Source: Candidatus Promineofilum glycogenicum
Lineage (GTDB): Bacteria; Chloroflexota; Anaerolineae; Promineifilales; Promineifilaceae
Assembly (NCBI GenBank): GCA_016707605.1
Contig: JADJHJ010000016.1
Span: forward strand, 1-64,000
Length of the DNA stretch: 64,000 bases
Reading direction: 5' to 3'
The notes under the pieces are model-generated. The model was not told the origin of the DNA and did no database searches. It saw nothing but the letters and a program-made list of their open reading frames with translations. The translations under genes and the position numbers were made by a program. The first letter of the stretch is position 1; each line of letters begins with the position of its first letter. Positions 16,901-25,305 of this stretch are shown here, piece by piece.

Positions 16901-18648
16901 ACCTGACCCAGGCGCAGGAGATTCAGATCAAGATGGCCCAGGGGGCCAAGCCGGGCGAGGGCGGCCAGTTGCCCGGCCACAAGGTCTACCCCTGGATCGC
17001 CCGCGTGCGCCACTCGACGCCCGGCGTCGGCCTCATCTCGCCGCCGCCCCACCACGACATCTACTCCATCGAAGACCTGGCCCAGCTCATCTACGACCTG
17101 AAGAACGCCAACCCGCAGGCGCGCATCAACGTCAAGCTCGTCTCCGAGGTCGGCGTGGGCACGGTGGCCGCCGGCGTGGCCAAGGGGCACGCCGACGTCA
17201 TCCTCATCAGCGGCCACGACGGCGGCACGGGCGCGTCGCCGGTGTCGAGCATCAAGCACGCCGGGCTGCCGTGGGAGTTGGGGCTGGCCGAGACGCACCA
17301 GACGCTCGTCCTCAACAACCTGCGCAGCCGGGTGCGGCTGGAGACGGACGGCCAACTGAAGACCGGCCGCGACGTGGTCATCGCCGCCCTGCTGGGGGCC
17401 GAGGAGTTCGGCTTCGCCACCGGCCCGCTGGTGGCCATGGGCTGCATCATGATGCGCGTCTGCCATCTGGACACCTGCCCCGTCGGCGTGGCCACGCAGA
17501 ACCCGGAGCTACGAAAGCGCTTCACCGGCAAGCCGGAGGACGTGGTCAACTTCATGCGCTTCATCGCCCAGGACGTGCGCGAGCACATGGCCGCGCTGGG
17601 CGTGCGCACCGTGGATGAGCTTGTTGGCCGCACCGACCTGCTGGCCGTCCGCGAGGAGTTGGCCCACCGCAAGGCGGACGGCCTCGATCTGTCGCCGCTG
17701 CTCTTCCGGCCGGACGTGGGGCCGGAAGTCGGCCGCATCTGCTCCCAGGCGCAGGCCCACGGCCTGGAGCACAGCCTCGACCGCACCGTCTGCTCGACCT
17801 GTGCGCGCCGGCGCTGGCAGCACGGCGCGCCGGTCGAGGCCACGCTGCCCATCCGCAACGTCAATCGCACCGTCGGCACCATTCTGGCCGGCGAACTGAC
17901 CCGCCGCCACGGCCCGGCCGGGCTGCCCGAAGACACCATTCGCCTGACCTTCCAGGGTTCGGCCGGGCAGAGCTTCGCCGCCTTCCTGCCGCCGGGCGTG
18001 ACGTTCACGCTACAGGGCGACGCCAACGACTACCTGGCCAAGGGGCTGTCGGGCGGCAAGCTGATCATTGTGCCGCCGGATGGCTCGGTCTTCACGCCCG
18101 AAGAGAACATCATCATCGGCAACGTGGCCTTCTACGGCGCGACCAGCGGCGAGGCCTACATCCGCGGCGCGGCCGGCGAGCGCTTCGCCGTGCGCAACAG
18201 CGGGGCGACGGCCGTTGTCGAGGCGGTGGGCGACCACGGCTGCGAGTACATGACCGGCGGGCGCGTGGCCGTGCTGGGGCCGGCGGGGCGCAACTTCGCC
18301 GCCGGCATGTCGGGCGGCATCGCCTACGTGCTGGACGGCGACGGCGGCTTCGCCGGGCGGGCCAACAGCGACATGGTCGACCTGTTGCCGCTGGATGACG
18401 CCGACGCGCGCGAACTCAACGACCTGGTCTGGAAGCACGCCGTCTACACCGGCAGCACGGTCGCCTGGCATCTGCTGGCCGACTGGGACGCGGCGCGGGA
18501 GCGGTTCGTCAAGGTGCTGCCCAAGGATTACGGCCGCGTCCTGCGCGCCCTGGCCGAGGCCGAGGCGGCCGGGCTGTCGGGCGAGGAGGCGGTCATGGCC
18601 GCCTTCGAGGCCAACCGGCGCGACCTGGCGCGGGTGGGAGGAAACTAA
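13999..18648 (+). CDS. gltB: Glutamate synthase (NADPH) large subunit
   Basis: The enzyme converts glutamine and 2-oxoglutarate to two glutamates, with GltD as electron input. ATG 13999 follows GAGGAG; about 36 residues then precede the catalytic Cys of the class-II glutaminase domain (HDACGTGFVAHVKG), matching the cleaved propeptide of this family. Central and FMN domains follow, with SYGSISQEAHETLA and SGHDGGTGASPVSSIKHAGL. The 3Fe-4S cysteines are in CIMMRVCHLDTCPVGVATQ. A C-terminal beta-helix (GXGXG) domain contains GNVAFYGATSGEAYIRG. The length, about 1550 residues, is normal and uninterrupted. gltD follows after a family B palindrome of about 150 nt. Confidence 0.97.
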   Translation: MGRSRRRKLGQQRPEQHAPAGEGPAQQGLYDPRYEHDACGTGFVAHVKGHRSHTIVADALTVLENLSHRGARGAEPNTGDGAGILTQLPHTFFAAEAARLSFPLPPPGDYGVAMLFLPRDAARRAACEADFAALVRAEGQTLLGWRDVPTDNRDLGATAAASEPVMRQAFIGRGPDLPDFGDGLDFERKLFVIRRLAELHIAGDSDGANVFYVASLSCRTIVYKGMLLAEQLRPYFPDLADPLFDSAIALVHSRFSTNTFPAWKRAHPNRYLTHNGEINTIKGNVNAMKARQALFRSAAFGADLARALPIIDEDGTDSAMFDNALEFLVLAGRSLPEAIMMMIPEPWEKHAAMSAAKRDFYAYHSALMEPWDGPASMGFSDGELVGAVLDRNGLRPSRYYVTDDDRVIMASEVGVLDVPPERVLHKGRLQPGRMLLVDTVAGRIVADDELKERIAAARPYGAWLAEHLRPLEALPDAGDEHAPDHETVTERQHAFGYTFEDLRMILAPMARDGVEPLGSMGDDTPVAVLSERPQLLYNYFRQLFAQVTNPPIDALREELVTSSTMLLGAEGDLLNPRPEDCRRIRIQSPLLTNAELAKLRATRETGFRAATLPLLWSPGGDGAALAAAVESLCVAADAAVAGGANLLILSDRGVGRAAMPIPALLAVSGLHQHLIAAGTRTLVSLIVESGEPREVHHYACLIGYGADAVNPYLAFETIHDLIARRLVATDYEVAVRKYLKASAKGVVKTISKMGISTVQSYHGAQIFEALGLSRAVVERYFSGTPTRIEGADLDVLAHEAAQRHAAAYPARPANGHTLEVGGRYQYRNGGEFHLFNPSTIHKLQHAVRTGDYAAYQQYAAEVHDRETHLATLRTLLEFNFAATPVPLDEVEPVEAILRRFKTGAMSYGSISQEAHETLAVAMNRVGGKSNTGEGGEDPARYAPGPDGDSRNSAIKQVASGRFGVTIEYLTQAQEIQIKMAQGAKPGEGGQLPGHKVYPWIARVRHSTPGVGLISPPPHHDIYSIEDLAQLIYDLKNANPQARINVKLVSEVGVGTVAAGVAKGHADVILISGHDGGTGASPVSSIKHAGLPWELGLAETHQTLVLNNLRSRVRLETDGQLKTGRDVVIAALLGAEEFGFATGPLVAMGCIMMRVCHLDTCPVGVATQNPELRKRFTGKPEDVVNFMRFIAQDVREHMAALGVRTVDELVGRTDLLAVREELAHRKADGLDLSPLLFRPDVGPEVGRICSQAQAHGLEHSLDRTVCSTCARRRWQHGAPVEATLPIRNVNRTVGTILAGELTRRHGPAGLPEDTIRLTFQGSAGQSFAAFLPPGVTFTLQGDANDYLAKGLSGGKLIIVPPDGSVFTPEENIIIGNVAFYGATSGEAYIRGAAGERFAVRNSGATAVVEAVGDHGCEYMTGGRVAVLGPAGRNFAAGMSGGIAYVLDGDGGFAGRANSDMVDLLPLDDADARELNDLVWKHAVYTGSTVAWHLLADWDAARERFVKVLPKDYGRVLRALAEAEAAGLSGEEAVMAAFEANRRDLARVGGN

Positions 18649-18655
18649 GAGGAAT

Positions 18656-18802
18656 GATCCGCAGATTGGGCAGATTCGGCAGATTGGGAAGAAGACCCCA
18701 CAGAAAGCCGCCCGAGGGCAAAAAGAAAAGAAAAAAAAAATTTTTTTTGTTTTGCGGGCGCGCTCTGAAATCTGCCCAATCTGCCCAATCTGCGGATCAA
18801 TA
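18656..18802. repeat. Palindromic repeat family B (GATCCGCAGATT type) with A/T-tract loop
   Basis: The left arm GATCCGCAGATTGGGCAG and the right arm CTGCCCAATCTGCGGATC pair. The loop contains a run of ten A then eight T (about 18731-18749), exceptional in this GC-rich DNA. The element begins 7 nt after the gltB stop and lies inside the gltB-gltD operon. Confidence 0.85.
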
Positions 18803-18818
18803 TCTTCTGATAAGCATT

Positions 18819-20324
18819 ATGAGCAAAATCACCGGATTCATGACCTTTGCCCGCGAGGCGCCGGGGGAGCGGCCGATTGCCGAGCGCGTTGGCGACTGGC
18901 AGCCGATCCACCTGCATCTGCCCGACGAGCGGCTGCAAACCCAGGCCGCCCGCTGCATGGATTGCGGCATCCCGTTCTGCCACAAGGGGCAGACCTTGGC
19001 CGGCATGACCACCGGCTGCCCGATCAACAACCTCATCCCGGAGTGGAACGACCTGATCTATCGCGGTCTGTGGCGGCAGGCGTATGACCGGCTGGCCAAG
19101 ACCAACAACTTCCCCGAGTTCACCGGCCTGGTCTGCCCCGCGCCGTGCGAGGCGGCCTGCACCCTGGGCATCTCCGACCCGCCGGTGACGATCAAGAGCA
19201 TCGAATACGCCATCATCGACCGCGCCTTCGACGAGGGCTGGGTGCGCCCGGCCGCGCCCGCCCGCCGCACCGGCAAGCGCGTGGCCGTCATCGGCTCCGG
19301 GCCGGCCGGGCTGGCCTGCGCCGACCAGCTCAACACCGTCGGCCACAGCGTGACCGTCTTCGAGCGCGCCGACCGCATCGGCGGGCTGCTGATGTACGGC
19401 ATCCCCAACATGAAGCTGGATAAGGGGCTGGTCGAGCGGCGGCTGGACGTGCTGCGCGCCGGCGGGGTGCGCTTCGTCACCGGCATCAGCGTCGGCGAAG
19501 ACGTGACCGCCGACGAACTGCGGCGCGACTTCGACGCCATCGTCCTCTGCACCGGGGCGACGCGACCGCGCGACCTGAGCGTGCCCGGCCGCGAACTGGG
19601 CGGCGTCCACTTCGCCATGGACTTCCTGCGCGGCAACACCCGCAGCCTGCTCGACTCCGGCCCCGCGTCGTTGCGACCAAGCCCGGCCGATGGGCAGTAC
19701 CTTTCGGCCGCCGGGCGCGACGTCATTGTCATTGGCGGCGGCGACACCGGCACCGACTGCGTGGCCACGGCGCTGCGCCACGGCTGCCGCAGCCTGGTGC
19801 AGTTCGAGATCATGCCCCAGCCGCCGGCGGCGCGGGCGGCCGATAACCCCTGGCCGCAGTGGCCGCGCGTCTACAAGCTGGACTACGGCCAGGCCGAGGC
19901 GGCGGCCGTCTTTGGTGACGACCCGCGGGCCTACAGCGTGCAGACGACGGCGTTGCTGGGCGACGCCAACGGCTGCCTGCGCGGCTTGCGCACGGTGGAC
20001 GTGGCCTGGGAGCGGGGCGACGACGGCCGCATGGCCCCCCGCCCCGTGCCCGGCAGCGAGCGTGAGTGGCCGGCGCAGATGGTCATTCTGGCCCTGGGTT
20101 TCCTGGGGCCGGAGGGGGAGTTGCCGGTGCAGTTGGGGGCGGCGCAGGACGGCCGCTCCAACGTGGCCGCGCCCTATGGCCGCTACCAGACCAGTGCCCC
20201 CGACGTCTTCGCCGCCGGCGACGCGCGCCGCGGGCAGAGCCTCGTCGTCTGGGCCATCCACGAAGGGCGCGGCGCGGCGCGCGAAGTCGATCGCTACCTG
20301 ATGGGCGAGACGAACCTGCCGTAA
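18819..20324 (+). CDS. gltD: Glutamate synthase (NADPH) small subunit
   Basis: The flavoprotein subunit passes NADPH electrons to GltB. ATG 18819 (MSKITGFMTFARE) is chosen; the open frame upstream to 18654 is repeat DNA. The 4Fe-4S cysteines are in ARCMDCGIPFCHKG, GCPINNLIPEW and CPAPCEAACTLG (residues about 43-115). The FAD Rossmann motif is VAVIGSGPAGLACADQL and the NADPH motif VIVIGGGDTGTDCVATA. The C-terminus includes VFAAGDARRGQSLVVWAI. The length, 501 residues, is normal. It is probably co-transcribed with gltB through the palindrome, which may reduce its expression relative to gltB. Confidence 0.96.
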   Translation: MSKITGFMTFAREAPGERPIAERVGDWQPIHLHLPDERLQTQAARCMDCGIPFCHKGQTLAGMTTGCPINNLIPEWNDLIYRGLWRQAYDRLAKTNNFPEFTGLVCPAPCEAACTLGISDPPVTIKSIEYAIIDRAFDEGWVRPAAPARRTGKRVAVIGSGPAGLACADQLNTVGHSVTVFERADRIGGLLMYGIPNMKLDKGLVERRLDVLRAGGVRFVTGISVGEDVTADELRRDFDAIVLCTGATRPRDLSVPGRELGGVHFAMDFLRGNTRSLLDSGPASLRPSPADGQYLSAAGRDVIVIGGGDTGTDCVATALRHGCRSLVQFEIMPQPPAARAADNPWPQWPRVYKLDYGQAEAAAVFGDDPRAYSVQTTALLGDANGCLRGLRTVDVAWERGDDGRMAPRPVPGSEREWPAQMVILALGFLGPEGELPVQLGAAQDGRSNVAAPYGRYQTSAPDVFAAGDARRGQSLVVWAIHEGRGAAREVDRYLMGETNLP

Positions 20325-20335
20325 GATAGGGATTA

Positions 20336-20369
20336 GGGATTAGGGGAAGAACGTTCTTCCCCTAATCCC
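20336..20369. terminator. 34-bp perfect palindrome between gltD and crtYcd (repeat family H)
   Basis: GGGATTAGGGGAAGAAC is followed immediately by its exact inverse complement. Extra CCCTAGCCCCTAGCC repeats run to 20397. The two flanking genes converge, so this is likely a shared terminator. Confidence 0.7.
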
Positions 20370-20397
20370 TAGCCCCTAGCCCCTAGCCCCTAATCCC

Positions 20398-21207
20398 TTA
20401 TCTGGCCTCGGCCTCGACGGAGAGGCGGCGGGAAGCCCACCAGCGGCGGATGGCCGCGAACCTCCGGTGGCTTTCCTCGGCCAGCAGCAGGGTGACGCCG
20501 AAGGTCAGCAGCGTCGTGGTGATCAGGAAGAAGGTGAACTCCTCGATAGGCAGCACGCCGCCGATCAGGAAGGGCAGCGATTGGGCCGGATCAATCGTCC
20601 AGATCGTCCAGTTGATGGCCAACGCATCGACCAGACTCAAGTAGACGGCAATCGTGCCGATGGTCAGGCCGACCAGCCGCCGGTAGCGCCACAGGATGTC
20701 GCCGCCGAAGAAGAGTTGTAGCGCCATGGGCGGCAAGGCCCAGCCCAGGATCAACCCCATGTAAGTCCCCGGCTGCCAGTTGAAGACGAGGATGCCGACC
20801 ATGACCAGCCACAGCACGCCGGCCGCGACCGTCAGCCACCGGCGCAGGCCCGGCCGTAGCGGTTCGCCCGGCAGCGCCAGCCGCCGCGACAGGAAGCCCA
20901 GCCACAGCCCGGCCAGAATCGGCTGCAACAGGAAGAAGGTGTACTCCTCGATGGGAACCCAGCCGATGGTGATGCCCGTCACCAGCGCCGGGTCGTACCA
21001 CCAGACGTTGGTGGCCACGAGATAGTTGTCCCACGGCGTGGTGTAGACCAGGGCGATGAGCATGTGGATGGCGATGGCCGCCCACAGCGGGAAGGCGCGC
21101 CACTCGGCCGGGGTCTGCCGCCCGCGCCGCCGATCCCACAGGGCGATCAGCAGCAGGACGACGATAGGCACGACCAGAAAGCGCGCCAGAAAGCCAAAGT
21201 AAGTCAT
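20398..21207 (-). CDS. Lycopene cyclase, fused CrtYc-CrtYd type
   Basis: Two homologous membrane-embedded halves of about 110 residues each carry the characteristic motif of heterodimer-type lycopene cyclases. These are WVPIEEYTFFLLQPILAG in the first half and VLPIEEFTFFLITTTLLT in the second, each with PxEE. About seven hydrophobic helices are visible. The fused form is found in archaea, some actinobacteria and fungi; it cyclises the ends of lycopene. Whether it makes beta or other rings cannot be read here. The ATG overlaps the P450 stop by ATGA (21204-21207). It is the last gene of the operon crtB-crtI-P450-crtYcd. Confidence 0.88.
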   Translation of the reverse strand: MTYFGFLARFLVVPIVVLLLIALWDRRRGRQTPAEWRAFPLWAAIAIHMLIALVYTTPWDNYLVATNVWWYDPALVTGITIGWVPIEEYTFFLLQPILAGLWLGFLSRRLALPGEPLRPGLRRWLTVAAGVLWLVMVGILVFNWQPGTYMGLILGWALPPMALQLFFGGDILWRYRRLVGLTIGTIAVYLSLVDALAINWTIWTIDPAQSLPFLIGGVLPIEEFTFFLITTTLLTFGVTLLLAEESHRRFAAIRRWWASRRLSVEAEAR

Positions 21208-22538
21208 CGTTGTCTCCTTTGGACGCGCAGGAAGACGCCGGGGTGCGGCTCCAGCGTCGCGCCCATGTAGGCGTGGACGCGGCGGCCGGTGCTGGTCAGG
21301 TCGAACTGTTGCAGGATGCGCCCCAGCACGACCCTGGCCTCCACCTGGGCGAAGGTCGCGCCGATGCAGACGCGCGGCCCGCCGCCGAAGGGGACGTAAG
21401 TGAAGGCCGCCGGCCGTTCGGCGTCGCGGGCGAAACGCTCCGGGCGGAACTCAGCCGGCGCGTCCCAGTAGCGCTCGTCGCGGTGGGTCAGGTAGATGGA
21501 GGCCATCAGGCGCGTGCCCGCCTTGAGTTCGTAGCCGGCGATGACGGCGTCGTCGGCGACGATGCGGTTGCCGACGTGGATGGGCGGGTAGAGGCGCAGC
21601 GCCTCTTTGATGACCGCGTCCAGGTATTCCAGGTGCTCAACGTTGGCCGCCGTCGGCTCGGCCGCGCCCAGCACGGCGTCCACCTCGGCCCGGGCGCGGG
21701 CCATCACATCGGGGTGCTCGCCCAGCAGATGCAGCACCCAGGCCAGCAGGGCCGTGCTGGTGTCGTGCCCGGCGATGAGCATGGTCAGGATCTGGTCGCG
21801 GATGAGGTCGTCGGTCATCTCCGGCGCGCGCACCAGTTGGGTCAGCAGGTCGTGGGCCGGCTTCGTCGTGTCGGCCGGTGGTTCGCCGGCCAGTTGCGCC
21901 CGCCGCTGCCGAATCAGCGCGTACAGATAGGCGTCCAACTCGTCCAGCGCGGCGCGATAGCCGAAGCGGGGCATGTTGGGCAGAATGATCCACAGGCCGG
22001 GCGAGATGTACTTGATGGCCCGCAGGATGGGTCGCCACAGGCGATCCATGTCCGGGCCGAACTCCACGTCGACCAGCGTGCCCATGAAGATGAGCAGGGC
22101 CAGGCGGCGCATTTCGACCAGCATGTCGGCCGTCGCGCCGTCCGCCCAGCCGGCGGTAACGCGGTCGGTGTAGGCCAGCATGGCCGGCACGTGGTGGACG
22201 ACCTGCGGCTTCAGCAGCACCGGCTCCATGTGGCCGCGCAGACGGGCGTGGGAGTCGCCGTCTTCGACCAGCACGCCGTGGCGCAGCAGCTTCGTCACCG
22301 GGTCGGACTCCTTGCGCCAACTCAGGTGGTCGCGCTGCGAGACCATGATCTGCCGGTTGCTGTCCGGCCCGACCATGACCGCCGGCTGGAAGCCGGGCAG
22401 GGTGATGCGAAAGGCCGGGCCGACTTCGTCGCGCATGATCGACATGGCCGTCAGCAGCGAACGGTCGCGGGCCAGGCCGCGCAGGACGTGGAGGCCGGTC
22501 TGTGGCTCGGCCTCGGGCAAGGGGCAACCAGTCGTCAT
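21204..22538 (-). CDS. Cytochrome P450, probably a carotenoid-modifying enzyme
   Basis: A full-length P450 of about 444 residues. Visible features are the oxygen-binding I helix AGHDTSTALLAW, the ExxR motif in VIKEALRLYPP, the PERF-like FRPERFARD and the heme loop FGGGPRVCIG with the axial Cys. Start ATG 22538 (MTTGCPLPEAEP) lies 1 nt from the crtI stop. Position between crtI and the lycopene cyclase suggests hydroxylation of a carotenoid ring, as known for some bacterial P450s in such clusters (CYP175 type). The substrate is inference. No dedicated ferredoxin or reductase gene is adjacent. Confidence 0.9.
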   Translation of the reverse strand: MTTGCPLPEAEPQTGLHVLRGLARDRSLLTAMSIMRDEVGPAFRITLPGFQPAVMVGPDSNRQIMVSQRDHLSWRKESDPVTKLLRHGVLVEDGDSHARLRGHMEPVLLKPQVVHHVPAMLAYTDRVTAGWADGATADMLVEMRRLALLIFMGTLVDVEFGPDMDRLWRPILRAIKYISPGLWIILPNMPRFGYRAALDELDAYLYALIRQRRAQLAGEPPADTTKPAHDLLTQLVRAPEMTDDLIRDQILTMLIAGHDTSTALLAWVLHLLGEHPDVMARARAEVDAVLGAAEPTAANVEHLEYLDAVIKEALRLYPPIHVGNRIVADDAVIAGYELKAGTRLMASIYLTHRDERYWDAPAEFRPERFARDAERPAAFTYVPFGGGPRVCIGATFAQVEARVVLGRILQQFDLTSTGRRVHAYMGATLEPHPGVFLRVQRRQR

Positions 22539-22539
22539 G

Positions 22540-24078
22540 TTAACCTGTCTGGGCCGCCAGTTGCCGCCGGGCGACGGGCGCGCGCCGCCCATCGGCGGCG
22601 ACGATGAGGTCTTCGGCGATCTTCGACGACGACAGCACGCCGGGCAGCCCCGCGCCGGGGTGGGTTCCCGCGCCGACGAAGTAGAGGTTGTCGAAGTCCT
22701 CGGAGCGGTTGTGCGGCCGGAACCAGGCCGATTGGGTCAGCACCGGCTCGATGGAGAAGGCCGCGCCCAGATGGCTGTTGAGCGTGCTCTCGAAGTGGCG
22801 CGGGTCGATCATGTGCTCGCTGACGATGTTGGCTTGTAAGTCGGGCAAGTAGTTGTCTTCCAGGAACTGCATGATGGCGTCGCGGTACGGCTTGGCGGCC
22901 GTGGCCCAATCCACATCGGCCCCCAGGTGAGGCACGGGCGACAGGACGTAGAAGCTTTCGTGGCCGTCCGGGGCGATTGTCGGGTCGGTCAGCGTGGGCA
23001 TGTGGAGGTAGAGCGAGAAGTCACTGGGCAGTTGCTTGGCCTTGAAGATGTCGGCCAGCAAGCCCTGGTAGCGCTCGCTCAGGATGATGTTGTGGTGGGC
23101 CAGCTGGCCGTCGTGGCGGTAGAGCTTCTTCGTGCCAAAGTAGATGACGACCAGCGACATGCTGTAGCGGGTCAGCTTGCGATAGCGCAGGTCGCTGTTG
23201 CGCAGGCCGCGCGCCTGGCTGGGGATCATGTTCAGGTAGGTCCAGGCCACGTCGGCGTTGGAGATGACGTGGTCGGCGCGGTGGGTTGTGCCGTCGGCCA
23301 GGCGGATGCCCGTGGCGCGGCGGCCGTCGACGATGATCTCGGCCACTTCGGCGTTGAAGTGGAAGCGGCCGCCCAACTCCTCGATCAGTTGCACCAGCGC
23401 GTTGACCAGCGCCCCCGTGCCGCCCATGACGTAGTGGATGCCCCACTCGCGCTCCAGGTAGTGGATCATGGCGTAGATGGAGGACGAGTCGAACGGGTTG
23501 CCGCCGATGAGCAGCGGGTGGAAGGTGAAGCAGCGGCGCAGGAACTCGTTGTCGATGAACTGCGAGACGTAGCGGTAGACCGACTTGTGCGACTGCAAGC
23601 GGATCAGGTCGGGGGCCACGCGCAGCATGTCGCCCACGGTCAGGAAGGGCTGGTCGGCCAACTCGACAAACCCCTTCTGGAAGATGGCCTGCGTCGAGCG
23701 CATGAAGCGGTGGTAGCCGTCGGCGTCGGACGGGTTCCACTGGCGAATCTGGGCGGCGATGAACTCCGGGTCGTCGTTGTAGTCGAACGCCCGGCCGGTG
23801 TGATCAAAGATGCGGTAGAACGGGTCGAGCGGCTGGAACTCGACATACTCCTCGCGGCGGCGGCCGGCGGCGGCGAAGATGTCGTCGAACATGAACGGCG
23901 CGGTGACGACGGTCGGGCCGCCGTCGAACTTGAAGCCGTCCTGCTCATAGACGTAGGCCCGGCCGCCGGGCTTGTCGCGCTTCTCGAAGATCTCCACGTC
24001 GTAGCCGCGCGCGGCCAACCGCGCCGCCGCCCCCAGCGCGCCGAAGCCGCTGCCGATGATGATGACTTTCTGGTTCAT
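22540..24078 (-). CDS. crtI: Phytoene desaturase (CrtI family)
   Basis: A flavoprotein desaturase of about 512 residues that converts phytoene towards lycopene. The N-terminal FAD Rossmann fold is KVIIIGSGFGALGAAARLAA, with the second-strand motif EKRDKPGGRAYVYEQDGFKF. The C-terminus shows NLYFVGAGTHPGAGLPGV, typical of CrtI. ATG 24078 (MNQKVI) is chosen over an upstream in-frame ATG. It lies between crtB and the P450 in a four-gene operon. A composite palindrome (24107-24290) separates it from crtB. Other CrtI-like enzymes (CrtN, CrtO) are possible but less consistent with the crtB/crtY neighbours. Confidence 0.93.
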   Translation of the reverse strand: MNQKVIIIGSGFGALGAAARLAARGYDVEIFEKRDKPGGRAYVYEQDGFKFDGGPTVVTAPFMFDDIFAAAGRRREEYVEFQPLDPFYRIFDHTGRAFDYNDDPEFIAAQIRQWNPSDADGYHRFMRSTQAIFQKGFVELADQPFLTVGDMLRVAPDLIRLQSHKSVYRYVSQFIDNEFLRRCFTFHPLLIGGNPFDSSSIYAMIHYLEREWGIHYVMGGTGALVNALVQLIEELGGRFHFNAEVAEIIVDGRRATGIRLADGTTHRADHVISNADVAWTYLNMIPSQARGLRNSDLRYRKLTRYSMSLVVIYFGTKKLYRHDGQLAHHNIILSERYQGLLADIFKAKQLPSDFSLYLHMPTLTDPTIAPDGHESFYVLSPVPHLGADVDWATAAKPYRDAIMQFLEDNYLPDLQANIVSEHMIDPRHFESTLNSHLGAAFSIEPVLTQSAWFRPHNRSEDFDNLYFVGAGTHPGAGLPGVLSSSKIAEDLIVAADGRRAPVARRQLAAQTG

Positions 24079-24106
24079 TGTGCTTATGCTCCCCATTCTA
24101 AGAATA

Positions 24107-24290
24107 TGATCCGCAGATTAGGCAGATTTAAGAACCTCACGCAAAGATCGCGAAGGGCGCAAAGCACGCAAAAAGAATGCTCTTCTTAGCGTTCTTTGCA
24201 TCCTTCGCGATCTTTGCGTGAGGTTCTTCTTCTGAAATCTGCTTAATCTGCCCAATCTGCGGATCATTTCTCTTGAATCTGTGAAATCTG
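24107..24290. repeat. Nested palindromes: family C inside family B, beside half of family A
   Basis: The outer arms ATGATCCGCAGATTAGGCAG and AATCTGCCCAATCTGCGGAT belong to family B. The loop of B holds a complete family C element, CCTCACGCAAAGATCGCG to CGCGATCTTTGCGTGAGG. To its right is only the right half of a family A element (AATCTGTGAAATCTGTGG). The A half is read as the last codons and stop of crtB. Confidence 0.85.
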
Positions 24291-25235
24291 TGGTTGCTTT
24301 CTGTTTGCGCGGCGCCAGATGCCGGGCAGGAGGGTCAGTTTGCGCCCATCGTTGGCGCGAGCGCGGCGGTTGAAGACGTCGTAGTCGTGGGCTTCGATGT
24401 CGTCCAGGATGGCGGCGTAAAGCTCGGCCGCGGCCTGGATGGCGAAGCGGCTGCCGTGGCCCAGCAGGGCCACGCCGGGCAGCGCCTCGGCGAACAACTG
24501 GCGCGTGCGGGCGATCTGGAAGCGCATGAAGTCGCGCCAGCGGTCGTCCACCACGCCGGCGGCCACGTCGGCGTCGCTCAGCCCGTAGGCGGTTAGCTCG
24601 GCTTCGGGCAGGTAGAGGCGGCCGTTGCGCCAATCCTCGCCCACGTCGCGCAGGATGTTGGTCATCTGCAAGGCCACGCCCAGCTTGACGGCGTAGGGGA
24701 TGGCCTCGTTGCCGGCGTAGCCGATGATGTGGATGACCATCAGCCCAACGGTGGAGGCAACGGCGTAACAGTAGTGGGACAGATCGGCAAAGGTCTCGTA
24801 GCGCCGCGGGTTCAGGTCGCCGGCCACGCCGTCGAGCAACTGCTCAGCGTACTGGCGCGGGATGTGGTAGCGGGCGCAGGTGTCGGTCCAGGCCAGAGCC
24901 ACGAAGTCGTCGCCGGGGTGGCCGCTCAGGCTGCGCTGGCGCCAGGCGCGCAGGTCGGCCGCCCGGTCGCCGTCGTTGCGATCGACGATGTCGTCGCTGA
25001 CGCGGCAGAAGGCGTAGAGGGCCTGGATAGCGCGGCGGTGTTCGGCGCGCATCAGGGACGAGGCGATGAAGAAGGTGCGGCTGTGCTCGCGGGTGATGTC
25101 GCGGCAGAGTTGATAGGCGCGGCGGGTTTGGGCGCTACTGGCTGACAGTTCGCTGGTGTGGCGCAGGCGATTTTCCAGCGGGGCGTAGGCTTGTGCCAGA
25201 AGGTTGTGTTCCCACAAGTCCAGTTGTGCTGTCAT
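24264..25235 (-). CDS. crtB: Phytoene synthase
   Basis: This enzyme joins two geranylgeranyl diphosphates to phytoene, the first carotenoid step. The two Asp-rich metal-binding motifs are FCRVSDDIVDRND and ILRDVGEDWRNGRLYLP, and the substrate pocket motif EHSRTFFIAS is near residue 50. The start ATG 25235 follows GAGGAGAT. The first gene of the carotenoid operon, it has a strong promoter at 25306-25334. The last residues, RKQPQISQIQEK and the TGA, are encoded by a family A half-palindrome, so the native C-terminus has been altered by the repeat without touching the core. Confidence 0.94.
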   Translation of the reverse strand: MTAQLDLWEHNLLAQAYAPLENRLRHTSELSASSAQTRRAYQLCRDITREHSRTFFIASSLMRAEHRRAIQALYAFCRVSDDIVDRNDGDRAADLRAWRQRSLSGHPGDDFVALAWTDTCARYHIPRQYAEQLLDGVAGDLNPRRYETFADLSHYCYAVASTVGLMVIHIIGYAGNEAIPYAVKLGVALQMTNILRDVGEDWRNGRLYLPEAELTAYGLSDADVAAGVVDDRWRDFMRFQIARTRQLFAEALPGVALLGHGSRFAIQAAAELYAAILDDIEAHDYDVFNRRARANDGRKLTLLPGIWRRANRKQPQISQIQEK

Positions 25236-25305
25236 CCGCTATCTCCTCTCTTCGCCGGCCAAATCGCCGGGTTGAACGTGCGAGCGCCATGTGACTGATG
25301 GTGGC

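Noticed and set aside
15843..17618. Long frames inside gltB on both strands (15843-17618 plus, 15892-17466 minus)
   Set aside because: Shadows of the intact glutamate synthase frame; low-complexity Arg/Gly/Pro composition.
18654..18818. N-terminal extension of GltD through the repeat
   Set aside because: The sequence is a B palindrome with Lys-rich translation; the conserved GltD start is MSKITGF at 18819.
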